From contig CAVXLC010000007.1 in NCBI GenBank assembly GCA_963762545.1, positions 248,001 to 312,000 of the forward strand: DNA of 64,000 nt. Direction: 5' to 3'. Below are positions 26,712-35,079 of the stretch, in pieces; the first letter of the stretch is position 1; the number at the start of each line of letters is the position of its first letter. The notes beneath the pieces are model-generated. The model saw nothing but the letters and a program-made list of their open reading frames with translations. It was not told where the DNA came from and made no database searches. The DNA comes from JABFSM01 sp963762545. GTDB lineage: Bacteria; Gemmatimonadota; Gemmatimonadetes; Gemmatimonadales; GWC2-71-9. The position numbers were made by a program, and so were the translations under genes.

Positions 26712-28415
26712 TCAGCCCGATTTCTTCTTCGGCGGCGGCAAGGAGGGGGCCGACGGCAGCTTCCGCCGCAACCGTTCCCGCGACAGCATCCACTGCTGCG
26801 GCAGGCTCGCGAAGTTCATCACCGTATAGTACAGGTTGAGCCCGGACGCGAACTTGAGGAACAGGAAGGTCATCATCGCGGGCATCAGGTACAGCATCAT
26901 CTTCATCTGGGGATTCGGTTCCATGCCGAGCTGGCCGATCTTGCTCAGCGCGAACATCGAGAGCCCCATCACAATCGGGATGATCAACAGCGGGTCCGGC
27001 CGGGAAAGGTCCGGCAGCCACAGGAACGAGGCGCCGCGCAGCTCGATGGTATTCTGAAACACGAAGAAGAAGGCCAGCAGGATGGGCCACGGCAGCAACA
27101 TGGGCCAGCAGCCGCCGAACGGATTGACATTGTGCTCCTTGTAGAGCTTGAACATCTCCTGCTGGAGCCGCTGCGGATCGGCCTTGTACTTATCCTGCAA
27201 CTCCTTGATCAGCGGCTGGACCGCCTGCATGGCCATGGTGGAGCGCATGGCCTTCTGGTTGAGCGGCCAGAGCAGAAGCCGGATCAGGATGCCGAACAGA
27301 ATGAGCCCGATCCCATAGGCCAGCCCCAGGCTCTGGTGCATCCAGACCAGGAGCGACCGCGCCCCCAGGGCCACCGGGCGGATAATCGTCCGGAAGCCGG
27401 GCCAACCGTAGGGATTCACGTCGTCGAAATCGTGGCCGATGGCCCGGAGCCTCGGATACTCCAGCGGCCCGGCGTACAGCTGGAAATGGAACGCACCGGC
27501 GGACCGGACCGGAAGGCCGGCCGTGATGGCGGCCGCCGTCGTCGTGCGCGCCGCCGTGTCGGTCGCGACCGCGGTGGCCCCGCCGATGCCGCCGTTCCGG
27601 CCGGTGCTTCCGGTATCCGGGGCCAGGAGCGCGGTTACGAAATACTTGGACTTGACCGCCACCCACTCGAACGGCCCGTTGAACGCCACGGGCTGGTGCA
27701 GCTTGAGCCGGCCGAATCGCGTGAGCGCCGCCTTGGAGTCCTTGACGACGACCCCGAGCTCGCGCGCGTGCTCGACACTGTCGGATTCGGTGTTGCGAAG
27801 TCCCGGACCCATGCCCACCAGGAGCGTGCCGCCGTCGGGCCCGAGTCCTTCGACCGTTCCGGTGATGTCGATCAGATAGTCGTCCGGCTTGAACGAATAG
27901 GTGAGCGACACCGCCACCCCGCTCTGCCGGGCGGTGAGCCGGAGGGGAGTCGGCCCCTGAACCTCGAGGGCCTTGGCGGAGGGCTCGAATTGCCAGTCGC
28001 GCAGCCAGACCGTGTCGCGACCCGAGAGCAGCCCCAACGACAACAGGTCGCTGCGGGGTGTCAGGATCTGCGCGGGACGGCCCTTCTCCTCCGGCCGCAT
28101 CGAGGGATACTTGAGGAAGGTTGCCTCGATCATCCGGCCGCCCCGGGTGGAGAGCGCATACCGGTAGAGGGGCGACGTGACGACGACGGTGTCTTCGCTG
28201 ACCGCAGCAACGGGCGGATTGCCCGCCGCGGAGGTGCTGGGACCCGGGCTGGTCGGCGCCGGGCCGACCGTCGGCGTCGTGCGCCCGCTGTCCACTGGTC
28301 CACCGGCCCGTCGGTCCGTCAGCACGGGCACCGGCTTCTTCGACTTGAGGAACATCGAAGGCAGAATGGCGACCGCCATCATCAGCACGACGGCGAGGAG
28401 AACGCGACGATCCAT
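26712..28415 (-). CDS. yidC: Membrane protein insertase YidC
   Basis: Inserts and folds inner-membrane proteins with or without SecYEG. 567 residues, Gram-negative type. N-terminal TM1 (VLLAVVLMMAVAILPSMFL), a long periplasmic beta-sandwich (about 60-345), then the conserved five-helix core starting GLILFGILIRLLLWPLNQKAM with ELQDKYKADPQRLQQEM. The hydrophilic-groove Arg is in the LIRLLLWP segment. A basic C-terminal tail follows (KKKSG). ATG 28415 is chosen because TM1 starts there. The gaps to yidD and mnmE are 22 and 25 bases. Confidence 0.96.
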   Translation of the reverse strand: MDRRVLLAVVLMMAVAILPSMFLKSKKPVPVLTDRRAGGPVDSGRTTPTVGPAPTSPGPSTSAAGNPPVAAVSEDTVVVTSPLYRYALSTRGGRMIEATFLKYPSMRPEEKGRPAQILTPRSDLLSLGLLSGRDTVWLRDWQFEPSAKALEVQGPTPLRLTARQSGVAVSLTYSFKPDDYLIDITGTVEGLGPDGGTLLVGMGPGLRNTESDSVEHARELGVVVKDSKAALTRFGRLKLHQPVAFNGPFEWVAVKSKYFVTALLAPDTGSTGRNGGIGGATAVATDTAARTTTAAAITAGLPVRSAGAFHFQLYAGPLEYPRLRAIGHDFDDVNPYGWPGFRTIIRPVALGARSLLVWMHQSLGLAYGIGLILFGILIRLLLWPLNQKAMRSTMAMQAVQPLIKELQDKYKADPQRLQQEMFKLYKEHNVNPFGGCWPMLLPWPILLAFFFVFQNTIELRGASFLWLPDLSRPDPLLIIPIVMGLSMFALSKIGQLGMEPNPQMKMMLYLMPAMMTFLFLKFASGLNLYYTVMNFASLPQQWMLSRERLRRKLPSAPSLPPPKKKSG

Positions 28416-28437
28416 ATCGAAGGGGGTATCCGGGAGA

Positions 28438-28668
28438 TTACGGCACGGGGTCGAACCCGCCCGGGTTGAAAGGATGACAGCGCACGATCCTGCGAGCGCC
28501 CAGCCATCCACCACGAAGCACACCGTATCGGTCGATGGCTTCCAGAGTGTACTGCGAGCAGCTCGGGGTGAACCGGCAACTCGGCGGGAGCGCCGGCGAA
28601 AGGAACCGCTGGTAGCCCCGAATCATGCCCATGGCCGCCCGTCGAGGCCATCGTGTAATAGGCTGCAC
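28438..28668 (-). CDS. yidD: Membrane protein insertion efficiency factor YidD
   Basis: 76 residues. Core motif YQRFLSPALPPSCRFTPSCS with the three conserved cysteines, then YTLEAIDRYG and the terminal CHPFNPGG. It assists YidC/Sec insertion at the inner membrane. GTG 28668 lies 4 bases after the rnpA stop; ATGs at 28632 and 28626 are alternative starts nearer the usual family N-terminus. Confidence 0.93.
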   Translation of the reverse strand: MQPITRWPRRAAMGMIRGYQRFLSPALPPSCRFTPSCSQYTLEAIDRYGVLRGGWLGARRIVRCHPFNPGGFDPVP

Positions 28669-28672
28669 CCGA

Positions 28673-29017
28673 TCACCCCACGCCCATCCGCCAGGTCAGC
28701 AACTCGCTCGACAGCGCCGGGAAGGTGGCCCCATACGCCTCCCGCCGGGCGCGAATCACCACATCCACGGACGCCAGACCCCGCATGATGTCCCGACGCC
28801 AGATCTCGCGGAGCCGGCGCCGCAAACGATTGCGGGCCACCGCGCTGGACTGAAACTTCGGTACGATCAGTCCCACCCTCGGGTGGCCCGCTTGATTGTC
28901 TGCCCATAACACGTCGAGGTGTGCCAGCCGGCGTCGTTGCCCGGATTCCTGCACTCGCCGAAGCTCCGCAGTGCGGGTGAGCCGGCCTGCGCGCGGCAGC
29001 CGCTCGGCTGCCGTCAG
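28673..29017 (-). CDS. rnpA: Ribonuclease P protein component
   Basis: Protein subunit that helps rnpB bind pre-tRNA. About 114 residues from a CTG at 29017. The family motif is RNRLRRRLREIWR, preceded by RVGLIVPKF and followed by DVVIRARREA. No ATG, GTG or TTG lies near the expected N-terminus. The CTG overlaps the rpmH TGA (CTGA), like the GTGA overlaps elsewhere. The same frame is open through the whole of rpmH, with a TTG at 29101 inside it, so an N-terminally extended form of about 142 residues is also possible. Nested rpmH/rnpA frames are known from Thermus. Confidence 0.9.
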   Translation of the reverse strand: MTAAERLPRAGRLTRTAELRRVQESGQRRRLAHLDVLWADNQAGHPRVGLIVPKFQSSAVARNRLRRRLREIWRRDIMRGLASVDVVIRARREAYGATFPALSSELLTWRMGVG

Positions 29018-29175
29018 CTTCCGCCGTGCTTGGAAGGTATCCGGACAGTAAGCCGCTTGCGGCCCTTCTTGCGGCGGCGGGAAAGCACCTCGCGGCCCCA
29101 ACGGTCCGCCATCCGGGCGCGGAAACCGTGGCGGTTGATTCGCTTGCGATTGCGAGGGCGATAGGTCGGCTGCAT
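29014..29175 (-). CDS. rpmH: 50S ribosomal protein bL34
   Basis: 53 residues. MQPTYRPRNRKRINRHGFR followed by RRRKKGRKRLTV is unmistakable bL34, with a short extra C-terminal tail (RIPSKHGGS). ATG 29175 has a GGAGGA Shine-Dalgarno 15-20 bases upstream. First gene of the leftward operon; the promoter is in the adjacent divergent region. Confidence 0.95.
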   Translation of the reverse strand: MQPTYRPRNRKRINRHGFRARMADRWGREVLSRRRKKGRKRLTVRIPSKHGGS

Positions 29176-29205
29176 ACGAAATCCTTGTCCTCCAATGAGC
29201 CCGCA

Positions 29206-29266
29206 AAGTTAGCCGAACGAACCCGATTTGGTCAAGGTTGACTTTTCCACAAGCGTGTCGTAGCTT
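29206..29266. promoter_or_regulatory. Back-to-back rpmH and dnaA promoters with a DnaA box
   Basis: Leftward: TTGACC (29235-29230), 18-base spacer, TAACTT (29211-29206), toward rpmH. Rightward: TTGACT (29238-29243), 17-base spacer, TAGCTT (29261-29266), toward dnaA. The two -35 boxes are only 2 bp apart. TTTTCCACA (29243-29251), one mismatch from the DnaA box TTATCCACA, lies inside the dnaA spacer, which suggests DnaA autorepression. The rest of 29176-29313 shows no other feature. Confidence 0.7.
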
Positions 29267-29313
29267 CGCCTCCCCCAACAACATCCCTACTGTCATCCGA
29301 CCGAACGATCGGC

Positions 29314-30699
29314 ATGCAGCTGTCGCTAAAAGAGGCCTGGACACGCATTCTGGACGACGCCCGGCGCGAAATCCCGGAAAAGGATTTCAAGGCGTGGGTT
29401 GAGCCTGCCAAACCGGTCGCGCTCGAGAGCGATCGACTGATCCTGGGCGTCCCCGATGAATTCGCCGTGCAATGGAACGAGGCGAAGAATTCCGGCCTCT
29501 TCGCGCGGCTTGCCGAGCGCGCGTTGGGACGACCCGTATCGGTGATCTTCCGGGTCGACGAAGATCGCTTGCAGCGTCCCCAGATGGATTTCTTCGTCGC
29601 GCCGATTGCCGCCCTGAGCTCGTCCGCCGCGGCCAATGCGCCCGCGCAGCCGCTCAACGAGCGCTACACCTTCGAGAACTTCGTCATCGGGAAGTCCAAC
29701 GAGCTCGCCGCGGCCGCCGCGCATGCCGTCGCCGAGGCTCCTGGGAAGCTCTACAACCCCTTGTTCATTTACGGGGCCACCGGGCTCGGCAAGACCCACT
29801 TGATGCAGGCCATCGGCCATATCGTCACCCGGCGGAGCCCTTCGGTGCGGGTGCTGTACGTCGGCGCCGAGCAATTCATCAACGAGGTCATCGAGAGCAT
29901 CCATTCGCGCACCATGCCGGAGCTGCGGCGCCGATACCGCAACGATGTGGATCTGTTCCTGGTGGACGACGTGCACTTTCTGGAGGGGAAAGAAGCCACC
30001 CAGGAAGAGTTCTTCCACACCTTCAATACCCTCTACGAAGCCAAGAAGCAGATCGTCCTCACCTCGGACCGCCCCCCCAAGGAAATGCCCGGCCTCGAGG
30101 CGCGGCTGGTCAGCCGGTTCGAGTGGGGGATGGTCGCCGACGTTGGGCAGCCGGACCTGGAGCACCGGATCGCCATCCTGCGCAAGAAGCAGGAGCAGGA
30201 TCACCTCGAAACGACGATTCCTGATGAAGTCTTGAGCTTCATCGCGGAGTACGTCCATTCGAACGTACGGGAGCTCGAGGGGTGCATCATCAAACTGCTG
30301 CTCTACGCCTCGCTCAGGCATCGCGAGATCACCATCGACCTGGCTCGCGAGGCCCTGGCCGACAAGATCCGCCCCGGGCAGGAGCAGCCCGGGTCGATGC
30401 CCAAGCAGAACCCCACCATCGACAAGGTCCAGGACGTCGTGGCTCGCCGCTGGGGGGTGACGCCCGAGGGACTGCGCTCCAAGGCCCGCATCAAGACGCT
30501 CACGGTGCCACGCCAGATCGCAATGTATCTGGCGCGCGAAGTACTCCAGATGCAGCTCGTGGAAATCGGGCAGGCGTTCGGGGGCCGCGATCACTCGACC
30601 GTGATCCATAGTGTGGACAAGGTGCAGAGACAATTGCAGCGCGATCGTCAGTTCCGCGAACGCGTTGAGTCGGCTCGGCAGGAGTTGTACGCACCGTAA
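29314..30699 (+). CDS. dnaA: Chromosomal replication initiator DnaA
   Basis: Binds DnaA boxes at oriC and melts the origin. 461 residues, four domains. Domain I (MQLSLKEAWTRILDDAR), short linker, AAA+ domain III from YTFENFVIGKSNELA with Walker A GATGLGKTH (about 152-160), Walker B LFLVDDVHFL, and sensor regions. Domain IV DNA-binding signature GGRDHSTVIHSVDKV is at about 423-437. Transcribed away from rpmH from the promoter at 29238-29266. Confidence 0.98.
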   Translation: MQLSLKEAWTRILDDARREIPEKDFKAWVEPAKPVALESDRLILGVPDEFAVQWNEAKNSGLFARLAERALGRPVSVIFRVDEDRLQRPQMDFFVAPIAALSSSAAANAPAQPLNERYTFENFVIGKSNELAAAAAHAVAEAPGKLYNPLFIYGATGLGKTHLMQAIGHIVTRRSPSVRVLYVGAEQFINEVIESIHSRTMPELRRRYRNDVDLFLVDDVHFLEGKEATQEEFFHTFNTLYEAKKQIVLTSDRPPKEMPGLEARLVSRFEWGMVADVGQPDLEHRIAILRKKQEQDHLETTIPDEVLSFIAEYVHSNVRELEGCIIKLLLYASLRHREITIDLAREALADKIRPGQEQPGSMPKQNPTIDKVQDVVARRWGVTPEGLRSKARIKTLTVPRQIAMYLAREVLQMQLVEIGQAFGGRDHSTVIHSVDKVQRQLQRDRQFRERVESARQELYAP

Positions 30700-30922
30700 T
30701 CGCTTCGGCGCATATGGTGCTGTGCACGATCGGGGATAAGGGCGCGGCGCCGGCACGGCTGTCCCCAACGCCAACACGATCCCCACGTGATGGAACGAGG
30801 GATACATCGGTGGCCACGTCACTTGGGGGTCGTGTCCACATTTCCAGTCCCTCTACTACTGCTGCTAGGTATAACTATCTGTTAGTAGTCTCTTCTTATA
30901 AGGCTCTGCGGGGAGCATTCGG
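30700..30922. other. Probable replication origin (oriC) between dnaA and dnaN
   Basis: The gene-free 223 bases contain several degenerate DnaA boxes. GTGTCCACA at 30832-30840 matches TTATCCACA at 7 of 9 positions, and weaker matches on the minus strand lie near 30721-30729 and 30732-30740. Twelve bases after 30840 come trinucleotides CTA CTA CTG CTG CTA (30853-30867), the DnaA-trio pattern, then an AT-rich stretch (30868-30902) suited to unwinding. A TATAAG at 30897-30902 may serve as dnaN -10. Confidence 0.65.
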
Positions 30923-32035
30923 ATGAAGTTCACGATCACGCGGGAAAAGCTTCACGAAGGTCTCGGGGCAGTCGCGGCCAGCGTGCCTTCGAAGACCACG
31001 CTTCCCGTGCTGGCCAATATCCTGGTCGAGGCATCCAAGGACGGGCTCAAGCTCTCCGGCACGGACCTCGACATCTCGGTGAGCACCACCATCCCGGCCT
31101 CGGTGGACCAGGAGGGCGCCACCACGCTCCCGGCCCGCAAGCTGGTCGAGATCGTCAAGGAGCTCCCCAACGCCGCCATTCGGATGACCAGCTCCGGGGA
31201 GCAGCGCGCCACCATCGAGTGCGGCAAGTCGAAGTTCAAGCTGCTGGGCCTGTCCCGGGACGAGTTCCCCGCCTTTCCGAGCGTGAAGTTCGAAGGGGGC
31301 TGGAAGGTCCCCGCCAAGGACCTCCAGAAGCTGATCAGCCATGTGGCGTTCGCCGCGAGCACCGAGGAAAGCCGCCCCATCCTGAACGGTGTGCTCTGGG
31401 AGCTTCGCGCCGACCGGATGCGCATGGTGGCCACCAACGGCCATCGCCTGGCCCGGATGGATGTCCCCACCAGCGGACAGGGCGGTGGGCAAGCGGACCT
31501 GATCATCCCGCCCAAGGCGCTGGAACAGATTCGCCGGCTCTTCGGCGGTGACGAGGAAATCGAAATCGGAAAGAGCGACAACCACCTGGGTTTCCGCTCG
31601 ACCACCACGCAGGTCTACACCCGGCTGATCGAGGGGCCCTACCCGAATTACGAACAAGTCATCCCTCGGGAAAACGACAAGAGCCTCACCGCGGACAAGG
31701 CGGCGCTGGCCGCGGCGCTGCGCCGCATGAGCATCGTGGCCAGCGACCAGACCCACCGGATCCGCATGGCGTTCACCAACGGCGCCTGCAAGATGTCGGT
31801 GCAGACCCCGGATTTGGGGGAAGCCCAGGAGGAATTGGCGGTGGCCTACGAAGGAGACTCGCTGGAGATCGGCTTCAACGCGGCCTACATGCTCGAGATC
31901 CTGAAGTTCATGCCCACCGACGAAGTGCGGATGACGTTCAAGGCGCCCGAACGCGCCGCCACCTGCGAGCCGGTGGGATGGGACGATCCGGCGAGCTTCA
32001 TGACGCTGGTGATGCCGCTGCGCTTGGTCGACTGA
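30923..32035 (+). CDS. dnaN: DNA polymerase III beta subunit (sliding clamp)
   Basis: Ring clamp that tethers replicative polymerase. 370 residues, three clamp domains. MKFTITREKLHEGL start, GTDLDISVSTTIPASV in domain I, TNGHRLARMDVP in domain II, and the terminal MPLRLVD, close to the usual MPMRL end. Directly follows the putative origin; GGGGAGC precedes the ATG. Confidence 0.98.
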   Translation: MKFTITREKLHEGLGAVAASVPSKTTLPVLANILVEASKDGLKLSGTDLDISVSTTIPASVDQEGATTLPARKLVEIVKELPNAAIRMTSSGEQRATIECGKSKFKLLGLSRDEFPAFPSVKFEGGWKVPAKDLQKLISHVAFAASTEESRPILNGVLWELRADRMRMVATNGHRLARMDVPTSGQGGGQADLIIPPKALEQIRRLFGGDEEIEIGKSDNHLGFRSTTTQVYTRLIEGPYPNYEQVIPRENDKSLTADKAALAAALRRMSIVASDQTHRIRMAFTNGACKMSVQTPDLGEAQEELAVAYEGDSLEIGFNAAYMLEILKFMPTDEVRMTFKAPERAATCEPVGWDDPASFMTLVMPLRLVD

Positions 32036-32051
32036 GGCCAGAGGGCGGCGC

Positions 32052-32936
32052 TCAGCGGGGGACTTCGCTCGTGTCCGGCCGCACCGAATCCACTTCCTCC
32101 GCGGTGCGGGGGATGTCCACCCGCTCTCCCCGCACCCGCCGCATGATCATCGCCTGACGCCACCGCATCCGGCCCGGGCGATACCCCGGATTCGACTTGA
32201 GGGGAAATGGCAGAGAGCCGGCCAGCGCTGCCGCCTCCTCGAGGCTCAGCTGGCGGGACGAATGGCCGAAGTACTTGCGGCTCGCGGCCTCCACCCCCCA
32301 CACCTCGGGTCCCAGCTCCACCACGTTGAGGTACAGCTCGAGGATCCGCTCCTTGCCAAGCCAGTACTCCAATCGCCAGGCGGTGACCGCCTCCTTGACC
32401 TTGCGGAGTGGATTGCGTGAGGGCGAGAGGTAGAGATTCTTGGCCAGCTGCTGGGTGATCGTGCTGGCGCCGCGCAAGGCGCGCCTTCCCGCCAGGCTCC
32501 GCTGCAGCGCCTGCCAGAGCTCGGCCCGGTCCCGTGCGCTTCCCAGGGAAAAATCGTCCGGCCGATAGCCCAGGGCATGCCGGAACTCCACGTAGTCGAT
32601 GCCCGCGTGCTCGTAGAAGCGGTGGTCTTCGGCGACCAGCGTGGCGGTCTTCGCGGTCGGCGCGATGGCCTCGATCGGCACCGGCTGATACATCCGCTTG
32701 GGCAGTTCGGCCTTGCTCGTGCCCTTCGCCAGCGCCTCCCGCTCCTCCGACCGGCGCATCGCCATGAAGGCCGTCTGCCGAGGCCAGGCCCAGCGATACC
32801 AGACCGGGGGCGGCCAGAGAAACCAGAGCCAGGCAAAGAACAACGACGAGGAGATCAGGAACACCCGCCGGAACACCCGGAACGCTCCCCGGCGCCTGCG
32901 GGGAGGCTGCTCGAGCTCAGCGAATGGGTACGTCAC
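32052..32936 (-). CDS. mtgA: Monofunctional peptidoglycan glycosyltransferase (GT51)
   Basis: Polymerises lipid II into glycan strands. 294 residues with one N-terminal membrane helix (about 24-43) and a single GT51 domain. Catalytic Glu103 is in ATLVAEDHRFYEHAGID; GASTITQQLAKNLYL (about 165-179) and the second Glu region (ELYLNVVELGPEVWGVEAA) are intact. No transpeptidase domain follows. GTG 32936 is used because upstream sequence overlaps the preceding gene; a GTG further upstream at 32984 is possible. The two genes overlap by 20 bases. Confidence 0.92.
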   Translation of the reverse strand: MTYPFAELEQPPRRRRGAFRVFRRVFLISSSLFFAWLWFLWPPPVWYRWAWPRQTAFMAMRRSEEREALAKGTSKAELPKRMYQPVPIEAIAPTAKTATLVAEDHRFYEHAGIDYVEFRHALGYRPDDFSLGSARDRAELWQALQRSLAGRRALRGASTITQQLAKNLYLSPSRNPLRKVKEAVTAWRLEYWLGKERILELYLNVVELGPEVWGVEAASRKYFGHSSRQLSLEEAAALAGSLPFPLKSNPGYRPGRMRWRQAMIMRRVRGERVDIPRTAEEVDSVRPDTSEVPR

Positions 32937-33780
32937 GCATCCGGCCGATAAATGTGGAGCGCCAGTGAACCGGAACCGTCTCACCGCCCGATCCGATCGT
33001 GACCACCAAATCGATGGAATCCCGCGCCATCAGGGTTCCCACCCACCCTTCGACGGCAAACTGGTACCGGATCCGGCGCAAACCGGTTCCGCGAATGGTC
33101 ATCACTTGCCCGCCCTGCATGCCGGTGCCACTGCGCACGAGCCGCTCGTTGGCTTCCACCGTCACTCCCAGGCCTGCATTCGGGGCCTGGCCGCTCGGCA
33201 CGGCCCGACTGATCCGTGTGGCGGTCTCGAGCGCGTCGAAGGCGTCGACTTGGACGCGATACGTGGTTGAATCGGCCCAAGCCCCTTGATTGCGGAGGCC
33301 AGTTTCAGGTAGTTGTGGGAACAACAACCTGACGATTGCTTCGATTTGCCCGGCCAGAACCGTCAGGTGTCCGCCCGCTATGGGCCCCCGAGGCCCAGCC
33401 GGACTCAGCCCGAATTGCCAGCGGCTGCCGATGCTGCTGTCGACGGTCGCCGGAGTCAGCCGTGCGTCCTCGAGCCCCGCCAGCGAATCCAGTCGCACCT
33501 CGACGTCGTTGGTGCGGCCGGGGACCGGCCGGACGCTCAGGACCCCCCGCTGGGCCGTCGCCTGCGGGGCCCCGGGCATGCTGGCGTAGAAGAGACTGTC
33601 ATAGCGCTCGACCTCGTAGGCCACCGGGCCACGCAGGCGGTAGTGGAGCGGGCCGCTCGGAGCTGCCGGGACCGAGGCCGGCTCCGATCCGGGAACCGGG
33701 GCCGGAGGAGTCGACGGCTTCGTCGCCCCGCAGGCGCCCAGCAGCCCGGCCGCCCAGGCGCCGAGCGGCCGAAGCCTCAT
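32917..33780 (-). CDS. Putative lipoprotein, DUF6263-like layout
   Basis: 287 residues. A lipoprotein signal ends at LGAC (about 14-17), followed by a Pro/Ala-rich linker and a beta-rich domain (LHYRLRGPVAYEVERYDSL). Function unknown. It and the upstream gene product share a general plan: a beta-rich start, FPQLP/FPRIKPG near the middle, a W-D-[ST]-T motif, and a final repeated beta region. They may be diverged paralogues. The ATG overlaps the upstream stop (ATGA), and the 3' end runs into mtgA. Confidence 0.7.
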   Translation of the reverse strand: MRLRPLGAWAAGLLGACGATKPSTPPAPVPGSEPASVPAAPSGPLHYRLRGPVAYEVERYDSLFYASMPGAPQATAQRGVLSVRPVPGRTNDVEVRLDSLAGLEDARLTPATVDSSIGSRWQFGLSPAGPRGPIAGGHLTVLAGQIEAIVRLLFPQLPETGLRNQGAWADSTTYRVQVDAFDALETATRISRAVPSGQAPNAGLGVTVEANERLVRSGTGMQGGQVMTIRGTGLRRIRYQFAVEGWVGTLMARDSIDLVVTIGSGGETVPVHWRSTFIGRMRDVPIR

Positions 33781-34568
33781 TTGAGCAGCGTGACCGCGAG
33801 CGACTGAACCACCTTGACCGGGATCGGGGCCGGGGCCATGGCCATCTTGAGCCGCTGGTCGATCGTCGAGGAGAGGGAGCCTCCCAGGAATCGTCCGTCG
33901 CTGCCGATAGCGAACGTTCCCGTGCCGGTGCCGTTCCCTTCGACTTCCATGGTGCCCGCCATGGCGTTCTCCATGGTGCCGCTCACCGCGGAGGTGGAGG
34001 CGACCGATACCTTGACGCCCGGCAGTCCCCCGACGGTCTCATTGCCCTCTGCGACGTAGTTCAGCACGAGCTTGACCTTGGTGTTGTTGCCCTCGCCCGC
34101 ATTGCTGACCTCGGTGGTGTCCACCCAGTGGTCGCCGGCCTTGGTGCCGGGCTTGATCCGGGGGAACAGCGCGTTGACCACGCCCTGGACCGCGGCGAGG
34201 AGCGGGTTACCGCCTGGGGTCGACGTGACGTTCTTGATGTGCCCGGTGGGATCGACGAACCCGTGGATCATGCCGCCCTTGGCGCTGTCCGCGGTGGCCG
34301 CGGAGAGCTGGGGGATGGTGGTCTCCATCTTGAGCGAGTCGACGATGACGTGCACCACCTTGCCGCCGGCGCTGTCGGTGAGGGTCATCACCACCCAGGC
34401 GTTGAGGTCGAGGTTGCTGATCTGGTTCGGAGCGCCGACCACGCTCAGGTCCACGGTCGTTTCGGTCTTGAGGTCGAAGCGGTATCGGGTGGTGCTCGGC
34501 GCCGGCGGCGCCGACGATACGACAAAGGGCGCCAGAGAGGAGGCGAGCAGGACGAAAGGCACCGACAT
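33777..34568 (-). CDS. Secreted beta-rich protein, DUF6263-like, paralogue of its neighbour
   Basis: 263 residues. Short signal peptide (PFVLLASSLAPFVVSSA), then a threonine/valine-rich, probably all-beta domain (RYRFDLKTETTVDLSV; SDGRFLGGSLSSTIDQRLKM). The middle has FPRIKPGTKAGDHWVDTTE, matching FPQLPETG...WADSTT in the downstream protein. No catalytic motif is recognised. ATG 34568 follows GTGAGG. It starts the transcription unit with the lipoprotein and mtgA, just beyond the rnpB terminator. Confidence 0.72.
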   Translation of the reverse strand: MSVPFVLLASSLAPFVVSSAPPAPSTTRYRFDLKTETTVDLSVVGAPNQISNLDLNAWVVMTLTDSAGGKVVHVIVDSLKMETTIPQLSAATADSAKGGMIHGFVDPTGHIKNVTSTPGGNPLLAAVQGVVNALFPRIKPGTKAGDHWVDTTEVSNAGEGNNTKVKLVLNYVAEGNETVGGLPGVKVSVASTSAVSGTMENAMAGTMEVEGNGTGTGTFAIGSDGRFLGGSLSSTIDQRLKMAMAPAPIPVKVVQSLAVTLLK

Positions 34569-34635
34569 GGAAGACCTCACTTGAAGGGATGGACGGGCCG
34601 GATCCCGCCCCGACGACCAAAGCTACCAAACTTCA

Positions 34636-34665
34636 ACCCCCGGCGTCCTGAAGGGCGCCGGGGGT
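34636..34665 (-). terminator. Terminator of rnpB
   Basis: Perfect 10-bp stem ACCCCCGGCG/CGCCGGGGGT with a 10-base loop, directly adjoining the mature 3' end of rnpB. On the minus strand it is followed by TTGAAGTTTGG, a weak T-rich tract. Confidence 0.75.
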
Positions 34666-35045
34666 GCGGGTCGAACCGTAAGCCGAGTTCTGTTCCCCAC
34701 GCTCGCGCGCGGGGGATGGTCATCTGTCTGGGATGGCCGTCGCCGGCCACCTCGAGCAGCCTACCCGCGGCTCACCGTTGCCGGTGTTGTCGGTGTGGGC
34801 CACACCTCGCCGCTTATTTGGCCTTGCTCCGACTGGGGGTTACCGTGCCGCTCGCTGTTGCCAGGAGCGCGGTAGGCTCTTACCCCACCGTTTCACCCTT
34901 ACCTCACTCGCGTGAGGCGGTCTGTTTTCTGTGGCCCTGTCCGTCGCCTTTCGGCGCCCAGGCGTTACCTGGCAGTCTACCCGTTGGAGCTCGGACTTTC
35001 CTCGGGAGGGCTCGCGCGCTCCCGCGACCATCGCGTTCGGCCCGC
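34666..35045 (-). ncRNA. rnpB: RNase P RNA (catalytic subunit)
   Basis: The minus strand carries the universal landmarks in order: GAGGAAAGTCCGAGCTC, GGTAAGGGTGAAACGGTG, GGTAACCCCCAGTCGGAGCA, GGTAGGCTGCTCGAGG and ACAGAACTCGGCTTAC. The ends are set by helix P1, in which GCGGGCCGAAC near 35045 pairs with GTTCGACCCGC at the 3' end with one mismatch. The RNA, about 380 bases, cleaves tRNA 5' leaders together with the rnpA product. Confidence 0.95.
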
Positions 35046-35050
35046 ACTGA

Positions 35051-35079
35051 AGAATAGGGCCAGGCCCTTCCCGTCGCTA
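35051..35079 (-). promoter_or_regulatory. Promoter of rnpB
   Basis: TATTCT (35056-35051) lies 6 bases before the RNA 5' end, and TAGCGA (35079-35074) is 17 bases further up, overlapping the stop codon of the kinase gene. The -35 match is weak, the -10 good. Confidence 0.5.
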
